A DNA stretch of 64,000 nt. Source: Sorex araneus. Lineage: Eukaryota > Chordata > Mammalia > Eulipotyphla > Soricidae. Positions 1 to 12,100 of the stretch are shown piece by piece. The notes under the pieces are model-generated. The model did not search any database. It worked only from the letters and a program-made list of their open reading frames with translations, and had not been told where the DNA came from. How positions within the stretch are numbered: the stretch's first letter is position 1; every line of letters starts with the position of its first letter. A program made the position numbers and the translations under genes. Where the stretch lies: contig NC_073306.1 in assembly GCF_027595985.1 (NCBI RefSeq), positions 153,498,919 through 153,562,918 of the forward strand, given 5' to 3'.

Positions 1-1540
1 CTAAATCAGTTATAACCAAGATTAGTTGCCCAAGAGACTAGATGTTTGGGGAGGATTTGGAAAGTTTTCTTCGAAACAGTTGCCTTAAAATGGATCACAG
101 AATGTGGTTAGATCTTTGACAGAGATAGAAGGGCTGTGAGAGATGGGAGAGACTGTCAGGCAAAGGAGGTGGTGAGAACCCAGCGTAGTTGTGTTAGTAG
201 CACAGGGACGTGCGTTTGGCCTGAGTAAGAGGTCAAGGAGAGAGGAGAGGGAGAAATGTTGGAATATATGGCTTAATAAAGGACGGGGAAGGAAGTTAAC
301 CATGTGGTTAAGGAACTTGGCATTTGAAGGCTATTATCCCAGGAAGTACAGAGAGGAGTAACAGGATTAGCCTTGCCCAGGCAAACTCTCGGTGTCTCAT
401 TCACTGTTGATATCGGGTTGAAGTTTTACATCTTGTGTCTCTGTGAGATACAGCCCTGTCCATCCCCCCACTGCCTCCGTTGCTCTCTGAGAGGCCCATC
501 TGGCTTCTCTCATCTTGGGGTCAGGAAGCAGCTTCCTGTTTATCCTACACCCCTTCCATAGCCAGTTGATAACATCTTTGATAACTTAGCAAGACGTGAT
601 GTCTTGTGGGAACACATCCCTGACTGCCAAGCACTTTTCCCTTTTCCCTTGTACTTACCGTCTATCCTGATAGTAGAATGGGTGGTTTGATATGTTTCTG
701 TCTTCAGGTCTAAATTAAAAGCCAGAGAGATTTTCTTTTCCCCTGACCTCCAATAAAAGACAAAAGGAGGTGAGGCAAACAGTGGCTCAGAGACGTATTT
801 TCCTCAGAGTAAATACTGAAGAACATTTCAGGTATTTAGCTGATTTTAAGCAATGATTTCTTATTTGCAGTCCTTGGATTAGAAAATTGGCTCAGGGCAT
901 ATCTACTAAGTTAAAAATTAGGACTTTTTATCATTTCTGACTTTGGATCCTGATGTTTGGATAGAGTTATTTTTATCTATCGAATAAAATATCATGAATA
1001 GAAAGTACTGAAAATTTTTATTGGTGATTAGTTTTTCTAGTTCAAAAACAAAAATGCACTGCATGAGGTAACTTTTTAAACATCCATTTTTCAGGGAAGG
1101 CATGGTGAAAAGGCAGAGAACTGAAAGCCTGTGAGAGTGCAATCAGACTAGAGTCTTGAGGCCCTTTCAACCTGTTGTTAGCTAAAATTTGTTTAAGTCA
1201 ACTTGAATAATTGACAGGAAAATATTTAAATTCTGTTTAAATAAGTTCAATTTGTGCTTCATTAAATTACTGGTCATTTTTGCAGTTTTAGAGTTTGTTA
1301 ACTCTTTGAGCACAGGATTGATTTTCTGTTTCCAACTGTCCTATAAGTAGACAGGCTGGTAGTAATGAGAGAAGCTGGCTGGCTTCCAGGCAATATGGGT
1401 GGGGCAGGTGGGGGAAGGAGACAGAGGCTGACATGACCAATTAGAGAAATTTTCTTATTGTTAGTTCACCTCTGAGGTGATATTGTGGTGTCTTTCTAAA
1501 ATTTGGTTTTACAGGGTTGGCACGGATGCAGGAAAACACT
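1..1540. other. No recognised feature
   Basis: About 1.5 kb with no recognisable exon, RNA gene or young repeat. Open frames on both strands are under 80 codons and have no recognisable motifs. The first 300 bp are purine-rich on the plus strand, and decayed ancient repeats too old to name by eye may be present. Confidence 0.5.
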
Positions 1541-1544
1541 GCCA

Positions 1545-2340
1545 TTGGAAAGGTTGAGTGAGTGGACCTACCTTTTTGGAAGAAAATGAACTAGGAATTG
1601 AGCTTCCGTATGACTCAGCAATTCTACTCCTGGGAATATACCCCAAGGGCTCAAAAACACAGTGCAGAAAAGACATCTACAGTCTTATGTTCATTGCACG
1701 TCTACTTACAATAGCGCAAATCTGGAAACAAATCGAATGTCCCCATACATGATTAGCTAAAGAAACTACGATACATCTACACAATGGAATATTACATGGC
1801 CCTTAAAAATAAAATCATTATATTTGCTGTTATGTGGATGGATCTGGAGAGTATCATGCTGAGCAAAATGAGTCAGAGGGAGAGGAGCAGACACATAATA
1901 ATCTTGCTCATTTGTGGGTTACAAAGGAACATAGTACGGGAATAATTAAAGATAATAGAAACAAAGAATGGGAAAATGGGTCATTAGTTGGAAGTTTGTC
2001 ATTGTGGTAGAGGAGCAAGGTCAGGGAAGAGACTACTGTGACAATGATATAGGGAAGTGGTCACTCTGGATGAGAGCTGGGTTCTGAAAGAGGTAAAGTG
2101 AAATGCCTGATTCCCTCTAACTTAGAGAAGTATAAACCACAGGATGTATAGGAGGGGGTGTGATGGAGAAGAATTGCCTACCAGAGAGAAATAAGGGAGA
2201 CTGGGGACACTGGTGGAAGAAAGTGAGCACCGGTGAAGGGATTGGTGCTTGAATATTGTGCCCCTGGAGCTCAATTGTGAATAATTTTGAAAGTTTGTAA
2301 TTCATGGTGATTCAATACATTATTAAACATATGGTTTTAG
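1545..2340 (+). mobile_element. Old L1 3' end (ORF2 C-terminus plus 3' UTR)
   Basis: The plus strand encodes the end of L1 ORF2. LGIELPYDSAILLLGIYPKG lies near 1591-1652, and a decayed version of the terminal methionine-rich L1 motif follows near 1850-1890. From about 1990 the sequence matches the 3' UTR type seen elsewhere in this window, with 'gacactggtggaag' near 2208 and 'catggtgattcaata' near 2304. Stops and frame changes show it is inactive. The 5' end is truncated, and no TSD was found. Confidence 0.85.
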
Positions 2341-2990
2341 ATGTATTGTTTAGAACTCGAGAGGTTTTTTTCACTTTGCTAGGCTGACTGAAGGTCAGCG
2401 CAACAGAGGAAAAGCAAAGTGTGTGTAGGGTTAGTGCTAGAGAGCATTGAGGGAGGGATGCCGAGTTCATCTTATGAGAGGCAGGATCTTGAGTGGCAGC
2501 CAGATTTAATTACTTGGAGGTCATGGGGAGGTCCTATGATGCGAAGAAGGGAGGAAGCTGCAGACCAGGGCCTGGAAAGCAGGCAGGAGACTGAAATGTA
2601 GGCAAAAGTGGACCTGAAGCTATCTTTGATGCTCGTAGAGGTAATGTTCCCTGAATTGCTGCAGGGATGACCCTGGTTGCCTATTGGGTTTTCCTTGCTC
2701 CTTCATTCTAGGACAGTTCTAAATGGCCATGCACTGCTCAGATCCAGCTCTGCATCCCCAGTCCACGTGACATTGTTCAGAGTTCAGATAGACCATCAAA
2801 TCTAGATGTTCCATGCAGCAACACACGCATGGGTTACGTAGTCAGGATCTCAACTTGGACATTCTTTAGAAACTAAAACAATAACCTCCAGCTGTTCAGT
2901 CTCCTTTCCCTGGTTTTGCTTTCAGGATTGTCTCAGTGCGGTAATTAGAGAAAGAGCCTGTTGAAGCAGAAGTCATTTCCTGCCACTTTT
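2341..2990. other. No recognised feature
   Basis: Roughly 650 bp between an L1 3' end and an RTE-tailed element. No motif, exon or repeat is recognised. Confidence 0.45.
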
Positions 2991-3000
2991 CTGTTCACAC

Positions 3001-3132
3001 TGCACAGCAGAGCCTGGAAAGCTACCCGTGACAAAAACAGTAATAACAAGTCTCACAATGGAGACGTTACTGGTGCCCGCTCAAGCAAGTCGATGAACAA
3101 TGGGATGACAGTACTACAGTGCTACAGTGCTT
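3001..3132 (+). mobile_element. RTE-tailed composite SINE, 5'-truncated
   Basis: It begins within the RTE 5' UTR-derived body (gcagagcctggaaagctacc) and runs into the RTE-derived tail 'ggagacgttactggtgcccg', then an expanding end (cagtactacagtgctacagtgc). A likely 9-bp TSD, tgttcacac, flanks it at 2992-3000 and 3133-3141. The tRNA head is missing through 5' truncation. Confidence 0.8.
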
Positions 3133-3309
3133 TGTTCACACCCCCTAGAAGCCTTCCTTTTTCACTCAGAATAAAAGCCAGGATCTGGGTGCTGCTAACC
3201 CTTCCCCCCAGTTTCCTGACCTCTAAGATCTTACCATTAATTGCTCTTACCTACTGTACCCATGATGATCCTACTGACTAATGCCATCTTATTTTTGTGA
3301 TAGTATTTC

Positions 3310-3330
3310 ATATATATATATATATATATG
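3310..3330. repeat. (TA)n microsatellite
   Basis: A perfect TA run of about 21 bp at the 3' (left) end of the minus-strand L1; it probably grew from the L1 tail. Confidence 0.9.
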
Positions 3331-3448
3331 TTGAATCACCAGTTTCAGTCACACAATTTTCCATCACTATTCTCTCACCAGTATACATTTCCCACCACCA
3401 ATGTCCCCAGTTTCCCTCCCTCCCCCTTCCCCTAACCTACCTATACAG

Positions 3449-3484
<36 letters not shown>
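3449..3484. repeat. (TC)n microsatellite
   Basis: A perfect TC run in the pyrimidine-rich strand of an L1 3' UTR. The same L1 region carries (GA)n runs near 58,590 and 31,260 in the other orientation. Confidence 0.95.
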
Positions 3485-3486
<2 letters not shown>

Positions 3487-4099
3487 CCCTCTTTCTCACT
3501 CTCCCTATTTACTTTTGAGCATCATGGTTTGCAATACATATACTGCAAGGTTATCATGGTTGTTCCTTTATCTACACACCTACATCCAGCACTCAGGTCA
3601 TGTCCAGAGTGATCATTTCCAACTATCTTTGGCATAATTGTTCCTTCTCTATCCTAGCCGCCCTCCCTCTACCACCAGTCACAGCAAGCTTCTAACCATG
3701 GACCACTCCTCCTGCCTCTTGTTTCCACTGCCCTTGGGTATTAGTCTCATACTGTTTTTTTATAATATCCCACAAGTGAGTGCTGTCATTCTGTGTCTGT
3801 ACCTCTACCTCTGTCTCATTTTACTCAGTATGATACTCTTTATGCCCATCCATTTATACACGAGTTTCATGACTTCACTTTTCCTGGTGGCTGCGTAGTA
3901 TTCCATTGTTTACATATACCATAGTTTCTGTATCCAGTCAACTGTCTCAGGTTGACTGAGACAGATTCTGGCTACTGTGTATAGTTCTGCAAAAGAGACC
4001 CTCAGGTGTGCAGTCCCAGCAAGACTTTTTTTACACTTACTCTTCACTTGTCTAAGTTCTGATTCTGCCCACAGACTCTCTTCATTATCTTCAAATCTG

Positions 4100-4330
4100 T
4101 GTGACTACAAATCACCAGATTACCATATCAGGGAGTCCTTTCTCAGCTCTTTCTTAAAATTGCATCTCTTCTCTTGCCATATGATTTCTATGCTTTAATT
4201 CTAGCATACCATAAACTTCACTTACTAAAGTATATCCAGTGTTGTTTGTCCCTAATGTGAAACAGCATTAGGGCAAGATTTTTGGTATATTAAACTTATC
4301 GTAAACTCTTATATACCTAGTGTTTAGAAC
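4100..4330 (+). mobile_element. L2 LINE relic
   Basis: The segment containing 'gggagtcctttctcagc' and the following AT-rich stretch follows the L2 3' end pattern. It is heavily diverged and the boundaries are uncertain. Confidence 0.5.
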
Positions 4331-4584
4331 TATGGCAGTTATATAAATAGGCATTCAAAAAAATTCCAATAGATTAGAAATCTTATGTTGGATTAAATTA
4401 TCAGTCTTTTTGTTCATCCATCTAACTCTGTCCTTTCTCCCTTCCCATCTTTAATCCATTCATTTCTTCTCTTCACTCATCCATTTGTTTATGATACAAT
4501 CACTAATTTCCTCTGATACTGCTCTTCCTTTGTTTCTGGTTCTTCAGTTTCATTGATTTCTTGTTATTATTATTTTTTTTTCTT

Positions 4585-4825
4585 CCCAAGCAGGAAGCCC
4601 AGGGACATTCCCAGTGATACTCAGCTGAGTAAGCTGTAGTTCAGTGAAGGGCCTGAGAATGCAGTGCCACTTGGTTCCTGCCTTGTCAAGGAACACCTGA
4701 GGCCTGGGTTCTCAGGGCCACATCTAGTGGTACTTAGGGACCTCCTGGGATACATTACTTGATGCTCAGGGGATTGGTATTGGAACCAAACCCTGGGTCT
4801 GACACATATGTATGCCCTAAACTTT
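4585..4825 (-). mobile_element. Degenerate SINE, possibly an older SOR relative
   Basis: A T-rich left end is followed by 'gatgctcaggggattggta' and a corrupted B-box region (attggaaccaaaccctgggtc). The order is that of SOR copies on the minus strand, but the body is longer and diverged. It may be a different older tRNA-derived SINE. Confidence 0.4.
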
Positions 4826-4864
4826 ATATTCTCTCTCCCTCAAGCCCTCTTTTTCTTTTCTTTT

Positions 4865-5012
4865 TTTATTTGGGTCATAAATAACCCTGGCAACACTCAG
4901 GAGTTATTCCTGGTAGTGCATGTGGGACCATATGAGATGCTAGGGATTGAACCTGGGTTGACTGCGTGCAAGGCAAGTGTCCTACCCACTATACTCTCTC
5001 TCTGGCCCTCTT
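4865..5012 (-). mobile_element. SOR-type SINE
   Basis: A poly-T left end, then 'gcaacactcaggagttattc', the B-box complement (gggattgaacctgggttgac) and the A-box region complement at the right. Moderately diverged from the younger copies. Confidence 0.85.
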
Positions 5013-5104
5013 TTTGATTCTTAATCAATCCAAGGTGGTTCCCTGCAAAAACCTTTGAATTTATACTTCCTCTTCAGTGCTTGGGAAGCTTATTCTCAAT
5101 GTCA

Positions 5105-5445
5105 TTCATGGGGAGTCCATTATACCATTTAGATTTCAGTTCAAATGTCACCTCCTTAGAAGAGTCTTCTTTTTCTCCCCTGTCCATTCCCACCCTAATA
5201 TAAGCTCCCGTCACTATCCTGTTACCTTATTTAAGTACCATTTGGGGATAAAATGTCACTCTGAAATGATCTTGCACCTACATTTGTTTCCTGTTACTGC
5301 CTCTCTGCTTCCTCTTGTTTTGTCCCAGTGGAGAAGTACAAGTCACTCTGGACCATTGGCTCTGGTGGTTTTGTTTTTCATTGCGTGTTTAGTAGGTCAA
5401 AGCCTTGGGCGTATCTAATGCTTAATGAATATTTACTGGTTGTAT
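5105..5445 (+). mobile_element. L2 LINE 3' end relic
   Basis: It carries the L2 3' signature in order: 'caaatgtcacctccttagaa' near 5143, a run matching the region before the tail, and 'gcttaatgaatatttactgg' near 5420. L2 is an extinct mammalian LINE, so this is an old fossil on the plus strand. Confidence 0.85.
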
Positions 5446-5634
5446 GACTCGGATCACATCATATTTCCTGGAATTCAACTTCCTAAATTGGAATCTCAGT
5501 TTCATGACCGGATCTCCCTGTGCATAGGGGATAGTAGAATATTCCATACCCAAGTTTCTTATTTCTGTATACATACTGAAAAAGTAAATCTCTCATGTGA
5601 TTGATTTGGAAGCAAGTGATGACGATGATTATGG

Positions 5635-5870
5635 TGGCTACCTACCGATGTTGAGCAGTTACTATATTCCAAGCTCTGATTTAAACTCCTTATCTGCCTT
5701 TAATTAGTTCATCTTTATCACAACCCTATAAAATAGGTGCTTTTTAAAATCTGTTGTTCAAAGAACTTAATTAAATTTTGGAAAGGCAAATAGCATGTAG
5801 TTAATAAGAGCTTGGAAAGGATTGAAGTGCAGGCAGCATAGCTCCAGAACCTGTATGTTTATGTCTTCTC
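5635..5870 (-). mobile_element. MIR SINE relic
   Basis: Read on the minus strand it follows MIR. In plus orientation it has 'gagcagttactatattcc', then 'cacaaccctataaaatagg' in the MIR core and 3' side, and ends with 'gctccagaacctgtatg' over the tRNA-like head. An ancient mammal-wide SINE. Confidence 0.8.
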
Positions 5871-5879
5871 AGGAGAATG

Positions 5880-6418
5880 CAATCATTCTATAAATGCTAT
5901 TTATTGTTCACTATGTAACACTATAAATGAATACACTATAATTCCTATTATTTTCCCAAAAGACGTTAACTATGAAGTATGCAGTTTTATAGTGGATTCC
6001 AGGAAAAGCAAGAACAAATTTACAGTGATGTTAGAAAATAATTGGAAATTAAAATTCTTTTGTTACACAGGGAGTAATGCAAATAAATATAATTTAATTT
6101 GATCATTAAATTTTAGTGTAGATATAACATGTGCAGCATTATACTGGCAAGTGACATCTGTTAAAACAAGCTTCCAGAATGCCAGTTTGGCTTAGGTATT
6201 GTGTGAAGGAGGTTCAATATCTGTGTTCTGGATAATTCCCCAATAAAAATATCTTGGCAGATTACAACATAGTAGAAGCTTTCAAACTGGGTTTTGAATA
6301 GTTTGCAAAGGAAATGTGAATCCTCAGATTTCAAGGGAATACTACTTTGTTGTTGTTCTGTACTTTGTGACTTGCATGAAGGATGTTTGTCTACTTAATC
6401 TTTTAAAAAAAAATTGAC
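5880..6418. other. AT-rich stretch, no recognised feature
   Basis: AT-rich sequence with no coding signal and no named repeat. Confidence 0.45.
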
Positions 6419-6612
6419 CGGCCTGGAGAGATACTGCAGCTGGTAGGGCATTTGCCTTGCACACATCCAACCTGGGTTCAATCCCCAGCATCCCATATGT
6501 TCCCCCAAGAACATCATCAGGAGTAATTCTTAAGTGCAGATCCAGGAATAAGACTGAGCAGTGCTGGGTGTGCCCCTCAAACAAAACAAAACACCCCCAA
6601 ACACAAAAAAAG
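6419..6612 (+). mobile_element. SOR SINE
   Basis: A tRNA-like head with A-box-like 'gatactgcagctggtaggg' and B-box-like 'gggttcaatcccc', then the SOR body (gcatcccatatg) and an A-rich tail (aaacaaaacaaaac). Diverged, with several substitutions in both promoter boxes. Confidence 0.9.
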
Positions 6613-6700
6613 TTTTTTTAAGAGCAGGTTGTTTTCTTAGCTCCCCCCTCCCCTTGCTACTTATACCCAAACCTTGAATTTGTGAGAGTAAATATTTCTT

Positions 6701-6887
6701 TTCTTTCTTTTTTATCTTTTTGCTTTTGGGGTCACACCTGGCAATGCACAGGGGTAACTCCTGGCTCTGAACTCAGGAATTACTCCTGGTGGTGCTCAGG
6801 GAACCATATGGGATGCTGGGAATTGAATCTGGGTTGGCCACATGCAAGGCAAATGCCCTACCCACTGTGCTATCGCTCCAGCTCCAA
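6701..6887 (-). mobile_element. SOR SINE with 17-bp TSD
   Basis: A complete minus-strand SOR copy. The A-rich tail appears as T-rich sequence at the left, then the body, the B-box complement (gggaattgaatctgggttgg) and the A-box complement (ccactgtgctatcgctcc). It is flanked by a perfect 17-bp TSD, gagagtaaatatttctt, at 6684-6700 and 6888-6904. A-tail plus long TSD fits L1-driven insertion. Confidence 0.95.
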
Positions 6888-7015
6888 GAGAGTAAATATT
6901 TCTTAATACTAATATATAACCATTATGAAGTTGTACATATTTAAGTTTTTCATTTTATATTAAGGGAAATTGTTTATCCTGGAATCATATCATGCCATTG
7001 AGTGACTAAATGTGG

Positions 7016-7051
<36 letters not shown>
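7016..7051. repeat. (TG)n microsatellite
   Basis: A TG run of about 34 bp, with no link to a recognised element. Confidence 0.95.
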
Positions 7052-7229
7052 TTGTTTTACCTATGGTTTAGTGGAAGCCACGTCAGCTTGGAAGATTAAT
7101 GTCTAGACCTCTTATTAGGGCAGTGGGTGCTCATACATGAAAGCATAGAAAAAATAGCAGGATTTTGTCTCTAGACGGGACACTGGAACACTATATGTTC
7201 CTCTATTTTATTATTATTATTTTTTACAT

Positions 7230-7345
7230 TTTATATACAAAGTTCAAAAACCAGGGAATCTAAGTGAATTTTCTGAAATCATACAGCTAGTTAGAACCAA
7301 AATTAGACTAGGATCTGGTCTCTGAATCTCCTTTTAGTGTTCTGT
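7230..7345 (-). mobile_element. MIR-type SINE relic
   Basis: Contains 'catacagctagttagaacc' and 'aggatctggtctctgaatc', the minus-strand view of the MIR head and core. The copy is short and diverged. Confidence 0.65.
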
Positions 7346-7990
7346 CAAGCAGAGGAGAGTGTTCTTTAGGAATTTTGCTTTCCTGTTTCAGAATTAAAAT
7401 TCTCAAAATTGAAATGAATGAATAGCTAATATGCCTATATTATATCATCTACTTAAAAATGAAAGCAGTGAGCAAACTCTTCATGTCTTTTAACTGAATC
7501 TGTTAATTAGAGTCTGTGGTGAGAAAATAAATTCCCTGATTAAAATAGTACACATTTATTATAGAATTTACAACACAGACAAAACCCCATAAAATACGAT
7601 AAAAATTACTTATTTACCAACCTTCGACTTCTTTGCTGAGTTATAGATATTTGGTCATGGAATGTATTCTACATTTTATGCAATGTGTTTGTATATGTAG
7701 TAAAATATTTAATTATATAAAATATAGACTAAACTTGTGCATTAATACATATGAATTTAAACTTACATAAAATATAGTCTACACATATTTTGCATTTGGT
7801 TGATATAAGATTATAAATTATTTTCATTTTTAAATTATTAAAATATGTGTTGGGGAATGTTTTTCCTATTACATTTTGTTTGAGTTTTTTTTTAATGAGT
7901 TTGAACTACTGTTTCGTAGAACTCACTTTGAGTATAATGAATTTTGGGGTGGTAGATTTTTACTACTAAAATGCTTGAAGACTACTTCCA
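7346..7990. other. AT-rich stretch, no recognised feature
   Basis: AT-rich sequence with no coding signal. Confidence 0.45.
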
Positions 7991-7994
7991 TTTA

Positions 7995-8205
7995 TTATTT
8001 TTAAAAAACAATTTCATTTTAGGCATCATGGTTTACAATATTTATAGTGGCAGATTTCATACAAAAAACATTCCGGCACCACATTCTCCAGCAGAGTGTC
8101 AGCTTTCCTTCCCCGTGCCCCAGTGTCACCAACTGATCCCATCTCCCCCCATCTCCCCTAAAGTATATGCTTCCTATTATACCAGCTCACTATTTCTTCT
8201 TGTAA
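7995..8205 (-). mobile_element. Old L1 3' UTR fragment
   Basis: It shares 'catcatggtttacaatat' and the following C/T-rich stretch (cagtgtcaccaactgatccc) with other minus-strand L1 3' UTRs here. An older subfamily, truncated. Confidence 0.6.
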
Positions 8206-8295
8206 TCTTTTGATATGCAATAATTTTCAGACATTGGCAAACATTTATTCATATAAAATTGATCTCTACTTCTCACCCATTTTCATTTCTAATAT

Positions 8296-8625
8296 TGCCA
8301 CTTGTCACTTGTCATCCTGTTGCTCATCGATTTGCTCGAGCAGGTGCCAGTAATGTCTCCATTCATCTTTGTCATGTGCTAGTGTAGCCCAATGGCATCT
8401 GCTTTCTCCAGGAACACGAAGAGCCTCAAACAGTTCTTTCAGGGTTTTGACAAAGAAGTCTGACCATATCCTAGGTGGGCAGCCAGGTATCCTTTTGACA
8501 TCCCGTGGAATCCAGTCGGTAACAGCTCTAGTCTAGCGGTCATCTCCAAATCGCATGATGTGTCTGGCCCATCTGATTTTCAACACCTTGGCAAATGAGA
8601 CAGCATCCCTGATTCTAGTGTTAGA
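8296..8625 (-). mobile_element. RTE LINE, 5'-truncated 3' end with 14-bp TSD
   Basis: A 330-bp minus-strand copy of the RTE 3' end. It covers the conserved C-terminal module of the RTE protein (complement of RWARHxMxF and the PxxVKRxPGxPPRxW-like block), down to the EQIDEQDD-like end. A perfect TSD, ttcatttctaatat, flanks it at 8282-8295 and 8626-8639. The 3' end abuts the left TSD with no A-tail, as expected for RTE. It aligns with copy 1 from about 11,930 to 12,260. Confidence 0.95.
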
Positions 8626-8803
8626 TTCATTTCTAATATCTTACTTCTTCTGTTTTGTTAATTTTGTTTTCTTTGGGTCAAATTAGTCAGATGAAAAATC
8701 AATTTTATTAGATATTTCAAAGAAGAAGTTTTGGTAAATAGGGTGTGTGTTACCCAGATCTTTCTTTTCAGAAGCTACCCTTGTCCCTCATTGGGTAAAA
8801 TAC

Positions 8804-9182
8804 CTCATCGGCTGACATCCATTACCTCCACTACCCAGCCACCGCACGCTCCAGGCCGCTTTCCGGATACTCAGGCCTAGCATCACGTACGAGTGAAGCC
8901 CCACAGAACCAGGTAAGGCAGAGCTTCATGACCTTGGACTTCAGGCTCAACAGGGCCAGAAACAGAGATCCTCTGCCTGCTTCCCTCAACCCCCAGCACC
9001 CTGGGGATCATACCCAGACGACCCCACCCTACCAGAGCCAGATAAATATCTCATCGGCCGACCTCCACTGCCTCCACTACCCAGCCACCACCACGCTCCA
9101 GGTCACTTCATAAGACACTTAATAACCACTTTCCATAATTACTGCACCATATTTGATGAAGTTCAAATATGGTGTGAACCAT
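8804..9182. repeat. Unidentified GC-richer segment with a ~58-bp direct repeat
   Basis: The segment ctcatcggc...ccaggycrctt occurs at 8804-8861 and again at 9050-9109, about 246 bp apart, with only a few differences. The intervening sequence is GC-richer than its surroundings. It lies directly upstream of RTE copy 1 but is absent from the 5' end of RTE copy 2. It could be the monomeric 5' UTR of another retroelement; I do not recognise it. Confidence 0.6.
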
Positions 9183-12100
9183 GGGAACACCTGTAAGGGC
9201 AATTAGAGGCCACCCTAAAAGCCTCCATCCCTCACAGAGAGCCTGGCAAGCTACCAAGAGTATCCCGCCTGCACGGCAGGCCCTGGCAAGCTACCCGTGG
9301 TGTATTCGATATGCCAGGAACCATAACAACGATGGACCTCATTCCCCCAACTCTGAAAGAGCCCCCAATATGGCAGCGTTAAGAAGGATGACCAAGGAGA
9401 GGCTGATAAAATCTCAGGGACGAACTAGACTGTCAAAACAAAGAAGGACTAAGATGATTGTTCCTTCAATGCACGTACGCTGGTATTGAAAGCATCCATC
9501 GAGGACCTGATAGTGCAAGCATAGAAGATCAAGTACAACATCCATTGGTCTGACCGAGAAAAGAAGGCATCAATCACATCATGCCATTTTCGACACTGGA
9601 GAAGAACTGTTCCTTGGAACATATGACAACAGAGGCGTCTGTGGTAGTGGTGTCATTGTCAACATGAACTTGGCCATGAACATTGATTCCGAATTGGATG
9701 ATTACGCTTGAATAGTAATCAATAGTGGCAGTTTCTATTTTCATCGTCTATGCAGCAACATCCAACTACGATGAAGAAGAAATTGAGAAATTCTACATGG
9801 AGCTGGAGAAGTTCTATAAAGAAGGCCACACTTTCTACAAGATCATTTTTGGTGATTTCAATGCCAAGATAGGACCGAGAAGGTGATCTGAAGAACTCCA
9901 CATTGGGACCCATGCCCTAGAATGCAACAAACAGGGTGAGAGACTGAGCTCATAATGTCAACCAAGACCATCCATGTTAACTCATAGTTCTAGAAGGCCG
10001 AATCTAAATGTTGGACATGGGTATCTCCTGGTCGACAGTTCCACAACAAAATTGACCACATCATATTCAATTGACGATTTTGCCTAACCAATGTGGCTGT
10101 TGTCCCAAAATTCCGAACGGGATTGGACCACCGTCTCCTTCGTGCAAAATTCTACTTCACAGAGCAGAGAGAAAGGACTCGAAAGTTTAAGTTTAAGAAG
10201 AGAACTCAAAGAATGACCACCAACTGGGAGCTCTTTGGCACTATTTCGGCAATGTGGGAAGATACCATCATTGACAACATTGATGAGGAATACGACCAAT
10301 TGGTTCAGCACCTCTATAACTGCACTAGGAATGCTGTAAGTGGGAAAGCCACAAACAGACGCCTGCCTTCGGAAACTCTCAAGCTCAATCACCTACGTGG
10401 TTTGGCACGAGCCTCAGGCAATCACAAGCTAACGTTCGAGCTCGCAAAGCTATGCAGAGAAACAATAAAGGAAGACCTCAAAGAGAGAAGATCAGCAGTG
10501 TTGGCTGATGTTGCAGAAGCCAGGAAAAGTATTCGCAATACTCGCCTATCCTTCGCCAACCACAAGACCAAGATGACTGCCCTCTGATGTCCTGATGGAT
10601 CTATCACATCTTCCAGAAGGGCAATAGAGAGGATTATTCACGACTTCTACTCAAATCTCTTCCACAGCCATGTCCACCTGCCCTCATACCAAATTCCACA
10701 GGATGGATATGTCATTCCCAGCATCCCCCCTTCTCAAATCTGACACGCCATTTCGTCAGTGAAGACGCGTACAGCGCCCGGTCCAGACAAGGTCAGACTG
10801 AACACCTGAAGAATCTGCTGCCAGTACTCATCAATACACTGGCTCGGCTCTTCACACGCTACCTGCAAGGTTCCATCCCAATGGAAAACTAGCAGGACCG
10901 TTCTGTTATACAAGAAGGGAGACATCCACAACATTGGCAACTATCACCCAATCTGCCTGTTGTCCGTCATCTAGAAGTTGTTCAGTCGAGTCATCCTGAA
11001 TAGAATAGGCAGAACACTAGATGAAGGACAACTATGCAAGCAAGCTGGGTTCCGAAAAGGATTCAGCACGATTGACCATATCCACACGGTGACCAAGCTC
11101 ACTGAAGTTTCTTGAGAGTTCAGGATGGTGCTCTGTCTAACGTTCATCGATTTAAAGAAAGCCTTTGATTCTGTTGAGACTGAAGCAGTGATCAAAGCCC
11201 TAGCCAAACAGGGCGTTCAAACTCAGTACATGAAGATCTTTCGAGAGCTGTATTATGGATTCACCACCAGGATCTCACCATTCTACAAGGAAGTGATCAT
11301 TGACATAAAGAGAGGGGTTCGGTAGGGTGATACCATTTCACCCAAACACTTCAGTGCCACCCTCGAGAACGTCATACAATGACTGGAATGGGAAGGAATG
11401 GGAAGATAGACGATCGGCAATTATACCACCTCCACTTCGCTGGTGACATTGTTCTAATAACTCCAAACATTAACCAAGCAGCACAAATGGTGGCTGATTT
11501 CGACCATGAGTGTGGAAAGGTCAGACTGCAGCTGAATATCACCAAGACAATGTTCATGAAAAACGAGCTAGTCCCTGATGTTCCATTTGCTCTCAATGGA
11601 ACGAACATCTCTGAATGCAGCAGCTATGTGTACCTGGGTCGAAAACTCAACATGAGGAATGACTTGGTGCTAGAACTGCGCAGGAGGAAGAGAGCAGGAT
11701 GGAACACCTTTGAGCATCAAAGAAGTTGTTAAGAGGACAAAGAACCTCTGGCTCTGGGCACATCTTTTCGACTCCACCATTCTTCCTGCACTAACATACA
11801 CCTCAGCGACCTGGGCCCTATGAAAACAGGACAAGAACGCTATTCAGGTATCCTAAAGAGGAACTGAAAGAGCTATGCTTGAAATATCACATTTCACTCA
11901 AGTGAGAGAAGGAATCTGGAGTTCCGACCTCCATCGGTGATCAAGAATCAGGAAAGCTGTCTCATTTGTCAAGGTGTTGAAAATCAGATGGGCCAGACAC
12001 GTAATGCAATTTAGAGAAGACCGCTGGACTAAAGCTGTTACTGACTGGAATCCTCGGGACGTCAAAAGACCACATGGCCACCCACCTACTAGATGGTCAG

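Larger units (their letters stand above)
3297..3995 (-). mobile_element. L1 3' end (3' UTR plus ORF2 C-terminus)
   Basis: Read on the minus strand this is an L1 3' end. The 3' UTR complement ('ttgaatcacc', 'catttcccaccaccaatgtc') is at the left, and the complement of the ORF2 C-terminus (YTMEYY region, 'gtagtattccattg' near 3895) is at the right. A (TA)n run at 3310-3330 sits at the tail and a (TC)n run at 3449-3484 lies in the 3' UTR. It is 5'-truncated and decayed. Confidence 0.85.

Noticed and set aside
1-561. Short open frames at 85-303 and 373-561 as exons
   Set aside because: No splice context, motif or similarity I can recognise; lengths are as expected by chance.
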